In this document: positions 38,290-50,612 of the stretch, one piece after another
How positions within the stretch are numbered: the first letter of the stretch is position 1
Layout: each line of letters opens with the position of its first letter
Assembly: GCA_050084985.1 (NCBI GenBank)
Contig: JBITNC010000001.1
Location: 99,014,001-99,078,000, forward strand
Length of the DNA: 64,000 nt
Origin: Nageia nagi
Lineage: Eukaryota > Pinophyta
Direction: 5' to 3'
Translations under genes and position numbers: made by a program
The notes under the pieces: model-generated
What the model was told of the DNA's origin: nothing
Databases searched by the model: none
What the model saw: the letters and a program-made list of their open reading frames with translations, nothing else

Positions 38290-40150
38290 CCTAAGATTTC
38301 GATAAAGGGTGCTCTTCAACGATAATTAAAGATGTCACCAGTTAAGATGACTTTATTTGAGCTATTACAATAGTCTGGGAGTTATAGGGAAGCTATGAAT
38401 CAAATTTTACAAGAAATTCAAGTGGATATTAGTAACCTCGATAATTTTATTTCAATAGTTGAAAGTTTGAAGATATCTCAACAACCTAGTATTACCTTCT
38501 ACGAATAAGAAAAATTAAAAAATAATGGACAAGGCAGACTTGATCCACCTTTACATATAATGCGTAAAGTAGATGGGAAATTATTTAAAAGAATTCTGAT
38601 AGATGAAGGTTCAGCTATAAATATAATTTCAAAGGCCGCATATAAAAATTTGAATTTGTCAAATTCGCTTATCTTAGCTCCTTCTTTACAAATTAGGGTG
38701 TTTAATGATGCAGTGTGTTCAACTTTGGGATTGATCATGCTACCAATTACAGTAGGGGCTAAAACCATGCAAACTTTATTACATATAATTGAAGGAAACA
38801 TTATACAATACAACGTTCTTTTAGGACACCCATGGATTAGAGAAATGCAATGTGTTCCATCAACTTACCATGGATGTTTAAAATACATCTACAAAGATAA
38901 AGTGCATTGTGTGTTTAAAGATCCAGATCCTTATTCACATTGTAATTTAATTTTGGATCCAAGTAAAGTGACATTACTATCTCCTAATTTATCAACCATA
39001 TTAATGAACAAAAATACGGATCAGTCTAAAGTTATGCAAGGAAAAAGTGATATAGCTATATAGGATAGAGATACTTGGGAAAGGGTTGCTAAAACTTTAG
39101 ATGAAAAATATGGAGCTTCTTCATCAAAACAAGTGAATACTACATCTAATAATGACTCATCTAGTGTATATCCAATGAAAGTTAAATTAATGGATTTAGG
39201 GATGGGAGAATATGATGTAGATGATGTGGTATTTAATATACCATCATTACAAGAAGTGGATAAAGCATCTGAATCACCTAGTGTGATTGGAAAAATAGTA
39301 CCTTTAGGGGAAGTACCTAATCATACCATGTTTATCTATGCAGGAATAGTAGATCTGGTGTCAATAATACCCAATCAAACCTATGAAGGAAATTTTGATA
39401 ATGATATGAAATATTTATCACCTTGTTCAAGAACATTTGTCTTAAACTATTTTAACAAGTGTAATCGGCAAGGACGAGGATTGGGTCGGTATGAACAAGG
39501 TCCACAAGACATAATTGAATTACAATATCAATATCCCACTGATAAAAGGGGATTAGGTTATCAAAATGAATGTAAAATTCTTGCTAAATTAGAAAATTCA
39601 GAAGAAGAGAATTTGGATTATAATAAAGAGATTTTAGAGAAAGAATCCATAGTACAAGAAAGTGTTGACATAAGAGAAGAATAGTTAAGTGAAATGGATG
39701 TCTTAGAAGGGGTCAAAGTGCTCTTCATAAATAATACTGAGCCACCCTAGAACAATCCATGTTCACCAAGTGATATACAAGAAAAAATAAATTGAAATGT
39801 CGAATCATTAATCAGTCCATGTTTCGATATACCATCGGTAAATATGGTTATAATAAAAGAGAATGGTGTTGAAGATCAAAATAATGGACAAATAGATGAA
39901 GCCAACGAAAATCAAAATTTAATCAAAATAATAGCCGATACTCCTACAGACAAAATAATTGCCGATTTTTCTCTTATATCATCCAATCCTTTGGTACACG
40001 AATTCAAAAATGTAGATTACATATTTGATTCCTATAAAGATCAAGTATGCACAAATGAGCAAATTCAAGAATGTGATGAAGAGTATAGCATTAATGATAA
40101 TGGTTGGATATCGGTACCGAATCAATTATAAGAAGGGTCACATATGCTTA
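38290..40150 (+). pseudogene. Protease and spacer of element G
   Basis: Aspartic protease of the retroviral type, cutting the polyprotein. RILIDEGSAINII (38591-38629) carries the Tat/Athila-style D-x-G-S core. Later come LLGHPWIREMQCVPSTYH (38818-38871) and KVHCVF. A long spacer (39064-40150) with GRGLGRYEQG (39472-39501) and acidic stretches leads to RT. It is in the same frame as the zinc motif and RT. In-frame stops occur at 38287, 39061, 39682 and others, with no frameshift seen in this part. Confidence 0.85.
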
Positions 40151-41650
40151 CTGAAAAAGTCTTAGAAATAAATATCAGTAATGATCCTTAGAATCCTAAA
40201 ATAATTCAATTAGGAGAAAATTTCATAGAAACTGAACAAGAAGAGATTATAACCTTATTAAAAGAATGAGAAAAGGTATTCGCATGGTCATATGCAGACA
40301 TGCCTGGAATAGACCCTAAACTAGTAGTGCATAATTTAGCCTTAAAGTCTGATGCTAAACCAGTTAAACAGAAATTACATAAAATGCATCCTACTATAGC
40401 ATTAATGGTAAAAGAAGAACTTTAGAAATTATTAGAAGCCAAATTTATACAACCTATAGATTATTCATATTGGATATCTAATATGGTACTTGTGAAAAAA
40501 CCAAGTGGAAAAATATGAATATGCACAGATTTTCGTGATCTTAACAAAGCTTGTCCCAAAGATGATTTCCCTCTACCTAGCATTGATAGCTTGGTAGATT
40601 CGACAGTATGGCATGATATGCTATCACTAATGGATGACTTTTCTGGTTATAATCAAATAAAAATAGCTCCTGAAGATCAACATAAAATAGCTTTTATAAC
40701 TCCATGGGGTATCTTTTGTTATAAAGTTATGCCTTTTGGATTAAAGAATACCGGGGCAACCTATCAAAGGGCTATGACTTATATATTCTATGATTATATG
40801 CACGACATAGTAGAAGATTATGTTGATGATTTATTGGTTAGATCCAAACATCGAATAGATCATGGAAAAGACCTAATTAAAGTCTTGGACAAATTATTAG
40901 AATATAAAGTAAGATTAAATCCAAAAAAGTGTGTTTTTGGTGTAACTTTGGGAAAACTATTAGGATTTATTATGTCTCAATGAGGAATTGAAATAGATCC
41001 TAATAGAGTGAAGGCGGTTGTAGACATGCCACCTCCAGCAAATCTTAAACAATTACAGAGTTTATAGGATAAGTTACAAGCCATCAGAAGGTTTATAGCT
41101 CAACTTTCGGATAAATACAAACCATTTACAAAACTATTGAAAAAGGGGACAAAATATCATTGGGGTAAAGAGCAACAAGATGCTTTCGAGGAAATTAAAA
41201 GATATTTATTATCTCCTCCTATATTAAGTCCACCAAGAAAAGATATACCCTTTCTGTTATACATTTCTATTACTAAAACTGCCTTAGGAACAATGCTTGC
41301 TCAGAAGAATGAATATAATAAAGAGCAAGCTATATATTACCTGAGTAGAACACTTGTGAGCTATGAGATTAAATATATATATTTGGAAAAATTATGTCTT
41401 GCTGTTGTTTTCGCTACTAAAAAACTCTGACATTACATGCTTAATCATACAATGTATGTCATCTCTAAAGTGGACCCATTGAAATATATGATGAATAAAA
41501 CCTATCAAAATTCAAGAACTACAAAGTGGATAATGTACCTAACTGAATTTGATTTGCATTTTATTGGACAAAAATCAATAAAAGGTTAAGTAATTGCTAA
41601 CTATCTCGCTGATGCTCCATTACAAGATAACAAACCACTTGTCATTGAAT
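40151..41650 (+). pseudogene. Reverse transcriptase and RNase H of element G
   Basis: RT copies the element RNA and RNase H removes it. Seen: VFAWSYADMPGIDP (~40278-40319), CTDFRDLNKACPKDDFPLP (40521-40577), a DDFSGYNQI run near 40636, MPFGLKNTGATYQRA (40732-40776), YVDDLL (YVDD 40819-40830), then the RNase H opening near 41170-41430 (LLYISITKTALGTMLAQ, IYYLSRTL). One frame throughout. Stops near 40267, 40423, 40516, 40981, 41065 and 41428 look like decayed Gln, Arg or Trp codons. Polymerase residues are intact. Confidence 0.95.
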
Positions 41651-41699
41651 TACTTAATGATGAGATATTTCAACTAGATGAAATTGAAATACCTGTAGA

Positions 41700-42070
41700 A
41701 CTCGAAGATGAGTGGGATATGACAATACACTTTGATGGTTCTCGATGTGAGGTTGTGGAGCAGGTGTTGTATTTATAACACCGCAAGGAATCCCTATACC
41801 GTATTTGTTTAAACTTAAATTTCCTTGTACTAATAATAATGTGGAATACGAAGCTTTGATATTAGCATTGAAAACTGCTATTAAATTAAAACTCAAAAGA
41901 ATTAAGATTATTGGAGATTCTTTACTCATCGTAAATCAAGTGAAAGGAATCTATCAATGTAAAGAACCTTTACTTCAAAAGTATAAAGCGTTAGTTGAGG
42001 AATTATTAAAATCTTTTGATCAATTTAGTATAGAAGCAGCACCAGATCATCTAATAGATTTGCAAATGCT
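41700..42070 (+). pseudogene. Second, archaeal-type RNase H of element G
   Basis: A second RNase H-like domain between RNase H and integrase is a hallmark of the Tat lineage. IHFDGSRC (41728-41750) carries the first catalytic Asp. After a shift at ~41750 the frame gives CGAGVVFITPQG, NNNVEYEALILALK (41829-41870; Glu after NNN) and IIGDSLLIVNQVKG (41906-41950; second Asp). The frame is left again near 42060. Confidence 0.85.
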
Positions 42071-43487
42071 ATGGCTTCTATTGGATCTCTTATCCCAGAA
42101 GATCCTAAAAAATCTTCAATTCAAGTTGAAATAATTCAATTGTCTCAATCATCATTACAACAAGAAGATGAAGAACAAAGTGTATTAAATATTGACATAA
42201 CAGATAAGGATAATTGGTACGAGGAATTGATGGATTTTTTAAAATTTGGAACCCTTGTTGTAAACCTTAATAAATCATCATGACGAGCGTTTAAAATCAA
42301 AGCGACTAAATATTGTTTGATAGGGGATATCTTGCATCGATAAAATTTCAATGGTGTATTACTTAGATGTCTCGAATGGAATGATATTAAAAAAGCTATA
42401 TCCTCTGCCCGTGATGGAGCATGCGGAGGACATTTTAATGGTGTTGCAATTGTAAAGTGATTAATATGGATGGGGTATTATTGGCCTACTATGGAAAAGG
42501 ATTATTGTGAATATGTTAAAAAGTGCTTTAAATGTCAACAATACGCTCATTTATTTTCACAACCATCTCAAGAGCTACATCCTATACAATCACTTTGGCC
42601 ATTCTCTAAATGGGCCTTAGATTTAATAGGAAAAATTACACCTACATCCGCTGGTGGACACAAGTTCATCATTATAGCAATTGAATATTTTACTAAATGG
42701 ATAGAGGCTATTCCCATGAATTCCACTACTGGGGCACGAATCGCTGAATTTATAGAAAATTATATTATATGTAGATTTGGTATACCGAACCAATTAATTA
42801 TGGATAATGGAAAGAATTTTAAAAATAAGGATGTAAAATATATATGTGACAAGTATGAAATTAAACAAAGTTTTTCCACTCCTTATTATCCACAAGGTAA
42901 TGGACAGGCAGAAGCTACTAACAAAACTATTCGAAACATCTTAGCAAAAATAGTAAATGATTCTCATAAAGATTAGCATATGCAAATACTAAAAGCCTTA
43001 TGGGCTTATCGTACCAGTGTATGCACTCCCATTGGGGCAACACCATTCTCTTTAGTTTATGGAACAGAAGCCATCCTACCCATATAACTTGAGATACCAT
43101 CCCTTAGAGTAAATCTAAGTGAGCAAAATGTTGACGAGGAAGTAAGACAAACTCGCTTAGATCAGTTATTGCTTTTAGATGAAAAATGTATTAATGCTTT
43201 AGAGCACATGCGTGTTTATCAGAGGAGGATAAAATGAGCTTTTGATAAAAGGGCTCTAATTCGTGAATTCAAAATAGGTGATTTGGTATTAAAAGAAAAT
43301 CAACAAACTTCACGACTAGAACGATAGCTTAGAGACAAGTTTGCTCCAAATTGGTTAGGACCGTACATCATTAAGAAAAAATTTGGTAAGGGAACTTATC
43401 ATTTATCAGATTTAGAAGGAAATGAAGAGCGTGAACCTATAAATATCATGCATCTTCGAACCTTCTATACTAAAAAAAAAAAGGGAA
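42071..43487 (+). pseudogene. Integrase of element G
   Basis: Would insert the cDNA into the genome. The N-terminal zinc module survives: a GHFNG His near 42425-42440 and CFKCQQ (42522-42540). The core keeps all three acidic residues, Asp 42620-42622, Asp 42803-42805 and Glu 42911-42913, with D-x35-E spacing. The tail has IPFSLVYGTEA-like sequence (~43037-43070) and FAPNWLGPYIIKK (43341-43379), ending HLRTFYTK. Stops at about 42282, 42458, 42974, 43085, 43235 and 43325. Catalysis would be possible only if the stops were absent. Confidence 0.95.
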
Positions 43488-43588
43488 AAGTGTACATTAT
43501 TAGTTTTCCTTTGTTTTATTTTATTATTAAAATAATAAATAAATAAAAATATTAATATTTGTCAAGTGTTAATGATTAAAATAAAAAG

Positions 43589-44802
43589 ATGAATCTGGCA
43601 AAGGAATCTGTTGAAGGTAGCTTCGTGCAACCACAAGTATGATTTCCACCGCCTAGATATTCAGGTGATTTCGCATTAACATATTTAAAACATAAATTTG
43701 ATATGAATCTCTTAAATTATTTATGGTTGACTATTGATGAGCAATATGAAAGAACATATAATATGTTTGTGGTAGGAATAATGGTTGGGAAGTTACTTTT
43801 TATGGATACAAAGCCTGCATTAATTTAGGCCCACAAATCTATTCTGCCCATATGGAATGAATATCACAAGAAATAACAACTTTTTGTCTACAATGGCCTT
43901 ATGGAATGCTGAGGATCAGCATAAGGTGTTAATTAATGAAGCCTTCACTCCTTTTAGCTAGGATGAACTACGTTGAACAATTAACTAAAAACCTGGAATG
44001 GATGGATGAACTTTTACCTTATTTACCTCATAAAAGGGTGAGTTATGACTTCTCAAATGCTTTTGTGGCTTTTCCTCCTAGAACATCACAACAACATTAT
44101 AGGCAAATTCATAGATTTTCTTGCATGCAAATACGACATACAATTTGGCAATGAAGATTAGAGAAAAAGCAAGCTTGTCGTATTGCTGAACTTACAACGA
44201 TAAATCAAATAAGAGTTAGAAATGAGATTATCAAAAAATTATCAAAAGGACATAGAGTACAGAATAATGGAAATTATCTTCCTGGGTTCAAAAGTAGGTA
44301 TGACAAAGATCTGTTTATGAAAGTCATTCGTAATGTTCCTACTTCTTTATATTCAAACATCTTTTCCATGCCTATTGAAATTCAACAAAAATTGGCCTTG
44401 ACATTCTATGATACACGTGAATCTTACAGTTGGGATGTCAAAATAAATAGATCTTAAGTTATTATTTGTATCAATGCATTTGAACTATGGTGTTCTCCTA
44501 AATCAAAATATGATTTAATGATATATTTCTGTCTCCTATGGCCTACAGAAAAGCCTAAAATCATAATTTATTGTACTCACAACTTGAATTTGAAATATCA
44601 AGAACGAATCATCTCAATCACCCAAAATGTGACTTCCGAACACTTAGATTATTGTGTTCCCAAAATTTATCATAATCAAGTGATATTAGATTTTAGTTTT
44701 TTGTTTAGTTCAACACATTGCTCATTTAATCCTAAGGTAGTTCAAACTCAATTTGAACGCATCCTGAATAGATTCCCGAGAAAAATTATAGAATCCTAAA
44801 AA
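43589..44802 (+). pseudogene. Extra sense ORF of element G, function unknown
   Basis: Not recognised. A coding-like frame starts at ATG 43589 (MNLAKESVEG), shifts frame near 43900-43940, then continues in one frame to 44799 with stops only at 44152 (TGA in a Trp-like context) and 44456. About 400 codons in total. The product is rich in aromatic and basic residues: YLPHKRVSYDFSNAFVAFPP (44017-44076), HRFSCMQIRHTIWQ, LPGFKSRYDKDLFMKVIRNV (44278-44337). No transmembrane pattern or known motif seen. It lies in the pol-to-LTR interval, where Tat elements are known to carry extra ORFs. Confidence 0.6.
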
Positions 44803-45716
44803 TTTGAAAAATATAAAATACATAAAAATTATAAAATTATAAAATCTACCTAGATGGAAACATCTAGAGGTCACTTGGCAATAGGGTGCCCTGCCCTTGT
44901 ATGATGTAAGTATATGTTGCATGTCATTGTAAAAGTGGTTATCCAGTAAATGTGTAATGTGTGAAAAGGTCATTTTAGAATAATCTCCTTGGTATCACCA
45001 CATTCACTTTGTCTTTTCTTTCATAAAGAAATGATATACCATAGATGATAGAAAAACATAAAGTTTGTGTTTGAGGGAAAATCCATAAACTCCAAACACT
45101 TATAACATTAAAAAATTTGAAGAGAATTTGAATGAAATCATTCTAAGAGACATTAAGAGTGAAAGTTATGTGTCTATCCTATTATTCGCTTCATCTCAAA
45201 CCCAAGAATCATTTGATAGTAAAAAAAAAAGAGAGAAGAAAGAGAAAAGAGATGACAAAAAAAAAGAGAGAGAGAAAGTGCTACAAAGATTCTTGGGTTA
45301 TAGCGAGATCGAGGGGTTAATCCTCATCAGGGCTATGGATGCCTGTCTAGCAATGGGGCATGCCTTACGAGTGGTGATATGTCCATTTTGGTTAGCAACC
45401 TTCTTTCCTATGGACCTCTATACGTTTCATATGGATAGACTAGCTTATTAATGTCTCTAGGATATTTCATCTCAAATGATCTAAGAAGGGAAATGAATCT
45501 CACTGCACACACTGGAGTTTTTAGATTCTCTTATCAACATATAACAATATTGTTTGATATCATCTTAGGTTATTAGATCTGGAAATAAAGAAAGATAAGG
45601 TAGATGTTATAATAACTTGGTCGTTAAGCTAAAATCACCTAATCTTTTGTCATAAGTTGCATGTTGTTTGTGTTTAGAACCATTTGTGTCGTTTTGTTAA
45701 ATCATTCAAGAATACC
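44803..45716. other. G spacer after the extra ORF
   Basis: A plus-strand frame at 45128-45451 with a Lys/Glu/Arg low-complexity core. No motif; not called as a gene. Confidence 0.5.
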
Positions 45717-46130
45717 ATTACCTTTGAACATTATTAAAATTGCTTTTCTTTGGAAAGGATAAGAATGATTATTTATTATTCCCCTGACCAAGATAAAGTC
45801 AATGTTCATATGCATCCATAAGTCACTAGTGTGTCATGTCAATCCATTTTACTATTATCCATTACCTTTGAACATTATTAAAATTGCTTTTCTTTGGAAA
45901 GGATAAGAATGATTATTTATTGTTCCCCTGACCAAGATAAAGTTAATGTTCATATGCATCCATAAGTCACTAGTGTGTCATGTCAATCCATTTTACTATT
46001 ATCCATTACCTTTGAACATTATTAAAATTGCTTTTCTTTGGAAAGGATAAGAATGATTACTTATTGTTCCCCTGACCAAGATAAAGTTAATGTTCATATG
46101 TATCCATAAGTCATTAGTTTGTCATGTCAT
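45717..46130 (+). repeat. 144-bp tandem repeat in element G, ~2.9 copies
   Basis: Units begin ATTACCTTTGAACATT at 45717, 45861 and 46005 and are nearly identical. The third stops near 46130. Confidence 0.95.
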
Positions 46131-46698
46131 TATGTCTATTGTAAAATTGCCAAGTGCGGAAAATGATGCATCTGATTCTGTGAAAATAAATAATATTATG
46201 TCCTTAAATAACTTATCTTATTAAAATTATAAGTTATATTTATTGTTTATTCGTACTTATTATTAAATTACTTTTGAGGATTGATAACATCATCAAATTA
46301 ATTTGTTGATATATATTTTATCATCATTTAGAAAATTATAAAAAGATAGCCTCAAAATTATACATCATACATTTTGAAATTACATCTATCATTAACATCC
46401 ATTCATCATCAAGTAATCAAAAGATAATTATGAGCTACCTAACATCACATCATACTCATCCATACATAAAATGAAAGTCATCATAACATCATATATATCA
46501 TAAAGAATCATACAAATACAATGAATATCAAAGGTCCATCTATACATCATAACAATCTAGCAAATGGTCATCATAACATCATAAATCATCAAATAAAACT
46601 ACATGGGTACAATTAGCATATAAAAAGATAATAGCATGAAAAGAATATCCTCATGGACTACCCCAACCACTGCCTAGTCTGCTAGGACTGCTAGGTCA
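46131..46698. other. AT-rich spacer of G between tandem repeat and PMD frame
   Basis: No gene seen. Short TCATAACATCATA-type repeats occur between 46480 and 46590. Confidence 0.6.
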
Positions 46699-48600
46699 TC
46701 TCTACCATCTATCAGTATCTCTGATACTCTGATCGAGAGGAGTAGTACCTACAGATCCTGTAGGACTACCTAGATGCTGAGCCTCTCGTAACTCAACTGA
46801 ACCAACAACCCTTAAAGGATATGCACAAGGTGTACCACTCCTGCTAGAAAGACCTCGAGACCTTTGGGTCCTGCTAGGTGATCCAACCATGCCCTATACA
46901 TTGCTACCTGCCTAATAGGCTAAGATGTCTATAGGTATATAATTACTTGGAGGTATAGGATACTGAGCCCCTAGAGTAAAAGCTAGAACACCTGTCAGCC
47001 ATGACTATACTATACTGCTATAAAAATGTCACTACTGATAAATACCACGATGGAAAACTGAAGGCTCACCCCTAGAAGTTGATGCTACGTTGAACTGATG
47101 GGCCTAAACTCCCTGTAGAGAAGAATGGGCCTCATCTTTCTCATATCTATACCTATCCCACTCAACCTTGTATCTGTACATATGTGAGTGGGCCTATGCT
47201 AACTAGTGTCTCAGCTCATAAATATCTCCTAGCAAAGTATCAATGCTAGGTACATGAGTAGTAGGAGCCTCCTTGACTCTGTGCATACCCTCTGGGGTAG
47301 CTCTCTCCTCACCAACACCTGTAGCCTCCTCCTCAAGAGCCAACTCCTCAGGAGCATCCACCATGACCTCCTCACTAGTAGCCTCAGCTCCCATAGCTAT
47401 CGCTCCTATAGGCTCCTCACCTACCTCTCCCTCTGCTACTGTTGCACCTGGCTCATTAGCAACATCGATGCACTGATGCATGCATCGACCCTTTATACTA
47501 TCATCTCCCTCCTCCCACCATGATCTAAAAGCCTCAGACACTCCTACATCATCCTCTCCAATGTCATCCTCTAATGGTCTCTCCTCCTAAGTAGGATCAG
47601 GCTCTGCATAAACTAGTGGTTGTACACCCTCGACTAAAATAGTACCCTCCCATTGGTACAGCCTTGCTGGGGTAGGTACATCTTGAATCAAACTAAACTA
47701 ACAGTGCACCTATTCAAAATGAAAGTACTCTAGAAAATCTACTCGATGACCACTTAGAACATGTGGTTGCTAGATGCCAGTAAGCTCAGCTACGAGCTCT
47801 CTCCATACAGGATATGAGTGGTAAGGTCTAAATCTCACTTGATTGGGAATCAAGTGACTAAGCATGTGGTGGTAATAGCCCACATCTCGACAGACTCCAT
47901 CTAATGGGTGAATATAATAGTCCTCATGCCATCTGACTATACCAGCCACATAATCCAAGTGGCTATCAAATCCAAGCATCAATAGTCTTGAAGGATGAGC
48001 CACAACAATATGCTTGTAGGCCCATGCTTGTAACATAATAGTGATTGATAAAGAGGCCCTATGCCCCTATGAATAGAAGAACAACTCTCTATAAATTTGG
48101 GCCAATAATGTGGGTGCCCAAGCATACACTGTGCCATGTCATATCATATCTGTAATGATAGGCAACAATGACCACAAAAACCTCCTGCTGCCAGTATCAG
48201 GGAGAGCATAGCACTAAACCAATCCCATCAAATATGAAAATTGGATCATCCTCTGCTGATCCTCTAGCCAATATTGATAATATCTGATGCCCCCTGATAG
48301 AATCTCAGAAATAATAGTGTTAACTTGATCAGCTCCATACAAATAAGAAATGGTAGGTAAAGCTCCTGCTCTATCAACTATAGGTAAAATCCTCCATCCA
48401 TGAATGGGGAGTCTATATAATCTGTGTATATCCTCTACCGTAATAGTCATCTCCCCTGTTGGAAAATGAAAAGTGCATGTAATTGCATCCCATATATCTA
48501 ATAATGCAGCTAACAGATGATAGTCCCAATGAATGCGACCCATGTATGAGCCCACTCCAAAACCAATGGACCTGAAAAAGGTATGATCGATAGGATCCAA
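46699..48600 (-). pseudogene. Plant mobile domain (PMD) ORF, antisense cargo of element G
   Basis: A single minus-strand frame of ~633 codons from ATG at 48600 (MDPIDHTFF). The PMD core fills the first ~280 codons: WDYHLLAALLDIWD, TCTFHFPTGEMTITVEDIHR (48501-48442), LPIHGW, then YAWAPTLLAQIYREL (~48130-48085) and LQAWAYKHIVVAHP (48033-47992), and HPLDGVCRDVGYYHHM. The second half is acidic and low-complexity (runs of EE, VAEGEVGEE, 47440-47280), then Ser/Arg-rich. About 16 stops interrupt it but no frameshift was seen. Base composition is clearly less AT-rich than the flanks, suggesting capture from a gene. It lies opposite to gag-pol and reads away from the 3' LTR. Confidence 0.85.
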
Positions 48601-49761
48601 AAAACCTCTGCCCTCCTATAAAATTGAGGGATATCTACCTCGAGGCTCAAAAACATCTCAAAATATAATGTTAAAAGTCAATTGAAAAAAAAAAAGAGAA
48701 AAAATGGCATTTCATACTCAAACATCAGCGTTTGTAATCCTCAACACTCAGTCACTAGTGTTCGACCTTCAAACACCGACATTTCTATTAGCTGCTCAGC
48801 TCAGGTCAGCAACCGTGGTGGAAACAGGAAAAATTTCATAAAAAACACAAATAAAAGCCTAATCTACAAATTTTATCCTATATAAATGACCAAAATAGTT
48901 TTTTAATAACATTCACGGTTGCAATTTTTAAATTAAACGGGTAAATTACAAACTATAAACAAAAAATAGAAAAGAAGGTTAGTACAAAACCTTACCTCTT
49001 CCCAGATAGGTCGAGAACGTTCAGTGGAGCATCTACATGGAGGCATGTTGAATATGATGAATATCAATAGTTGGAAATCGATGAATCAGCAATGGTAAAC
49101 GGTGTTGGCAGACATGGAAAGCGATAGCTAAAAATAAAGGAATACAAAAAAGTCAAAACTTTTTCTTTTTGAAACTCTGGCGACCTAGATATGAATGTCG
49201 GTGACTGTTACTAAACATCAGTGACTTAAAGATAAATGCTGATGACCGAAACTAAATGCCAGTGACTAGAAGTAAAATGCCATGTTTGGAAATAGCCCTG
49301 AGAACATTAAATTTTTCTCAAGGACAACCTTAAATTGGTCAAGAAAATCAAATAATGATAAAATGTGATGTATCTTTGTTAAATGAGATCATCTTGAAAC
49401 CCTATTGTCGGGACAAAGGACAACACCATCAAAACTCATATACTAAGGAAGGCTTATATGGTACATGTATGCTTAGACATACAAAATGATATAACAAAAA
49501 TGTCATGCAACTATCACACAAGCTCAACACATTGTCATACCGAAAATAGTTACTTCTGAGGTATATGCAAATTTATTTTTAAAATTACATCAAATGTAAA
49601 AAGAAAACACATTTTATCATAATTTGATAAATCAAAAGTTTGATTCACCTAAGAAATTGAGTCAAAACTTACATCGTAAAAAGGCAACAATAAATAGTCA
49701 AGCAACAAAGTTTTCCATTCTATATTTTTGAAATCATCAATCGCATTTTTTGATTGATAAT
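48601..49761. other. Region between PMD start and polypurine tract of G
   Basis: No gene. It contains motif arrays related to the LTR and leader arrays: 48720-48790 (reverse-complement sense) and 49176-49282 (AATGTCGGTGAC, CATCAGTGAC, AATGCTGATGAC, AATGCCAGTGAC at ~22-base spacing). This would be the place for a promoter of the antisense frame; none was identified. Confidence 0.5.
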
Positions 49762-49778
49762 TTCAAAAAGGGGCAAAA
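49762..49778 (+). promoter_or_regulatory. Polypurine tract of element G
   Basis: TCAAAAAGGGGCAAAA directly precedes the 3' LTR TGTAGACACC. Confidence 0.85.
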
Positions 49779-50612
49779 TGTAGACACCTAAAATGTCCCT
49801 CTTTAACCAAGTAAATATTAGAATAATCATAACTCAATGTGACAACATAAAATAGGTTTAGAAACCCTATTATTGGATAGCTCTCATCGAGTACATGCAA
49901 AATGAATGGTCAATGGCCCTTTTTCGATGAAATTTGACTGTTAGGTGGTCGTTTTTAATATAGTTAACCAGTCACCGATGTTCCATATCAAACATCGGTG
50001 TTTTGAGGAGATCATCGACGTTCGACATACAAATGCTAGTGACTCTGTAATAGCTGAATAAAAAATCAAAAAGGAAGTTGGAACACTTCATGTTCCAAGA
50101 TGAGGTGGATAGAGGGGGTCAATTACGACTTATGGTGGCTCTTCACTTCCCCTTTCCAGCCTTGGAACATCTCACCTGAAAAATCTATAAATACAAGCTA
50201 ATACAAAGCAATATGGACCCCAATTGAACCCAATTTTGAAGTAGGGTAATGCTGCCAAAATCTTGTGAACTCATTCCTTTTATTGTTTTATGCTAGTTTC
50301 ATTTTAATACAATGTTATACATAGATGCTTTAATGTTATTGTCTTTTACATGTGTGTAGGATTTACAGGTTGTCTACATCAAGAAGAGAAGCAAGCAACC
50401 CAAAAACAATGGAGATCTAATACTCTTATTTTGGCACATAACATTTGTAAAAGTCCCTTCTAAGGGCAAATTGTAGTTTGAACTGAGATTGAATATCATT
50501 TTGCAATTACAACAATGTCTATCTATGTTATATAATTTGAGGTTCAATGAAGATTGAAGAATAATTTTTATTTTATTTTATTCTATATTCCAGCTCAATT
50601 TTCATTGCAACA
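49779..50612 (+). repeat. 3' LTR of element G
   Basis: Matches 33008-33842 at ~97% by eye. TATAAATA at 50186-50193. Followed by the CTCCC target duplication. Confidence 0.95.

Larger units (their letters stand above)
33008..50612 (+). mobile_element. Element G: complete 17.6 kb Tat-lineage Ty3/gypsy element with extra ORFs
   Basis: LTRs of 835 and 834 bases (33008-33842 and 49779-50612), both TGTAGACACC to CATTGCAACA, flanked by a perfect CTCCC duplication (33003-33007 and 50613-50617). By eye they differ at about 26 positions (~3%), almost all transitions. Contents: primer site, 1.7 kb leader, gag, protease, RT, RNase H, a second RNase H, integrase, an extra sense frame, tandem repeats, an antisense PMD frame, polypurine tract. 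Dual RNase H and the D-x-GS-x-x-N protease place it in the Tat lineage. It is inserted in H gag. Genes carry stops, so this copy is probably inactive. Confidence 0.95.

Noticed and set aside
45128-45451. 107-residue frame after the G extra ORF
   Set aside because: Lys/Glu low-complexity centre, no motif; kept as spacer only.
45717-46130. Regular repeats considered as CRISPR
   Set aside because: 144-bp near-identical units without unique spacers in a plant retroelement; this is a tandem repeat.
47254-47523. Plus-strand Ser/Leu-rich frames of 67-89 residues
   Set aside because: Antisense shadows of the acidic part of the PMD frame in element G.
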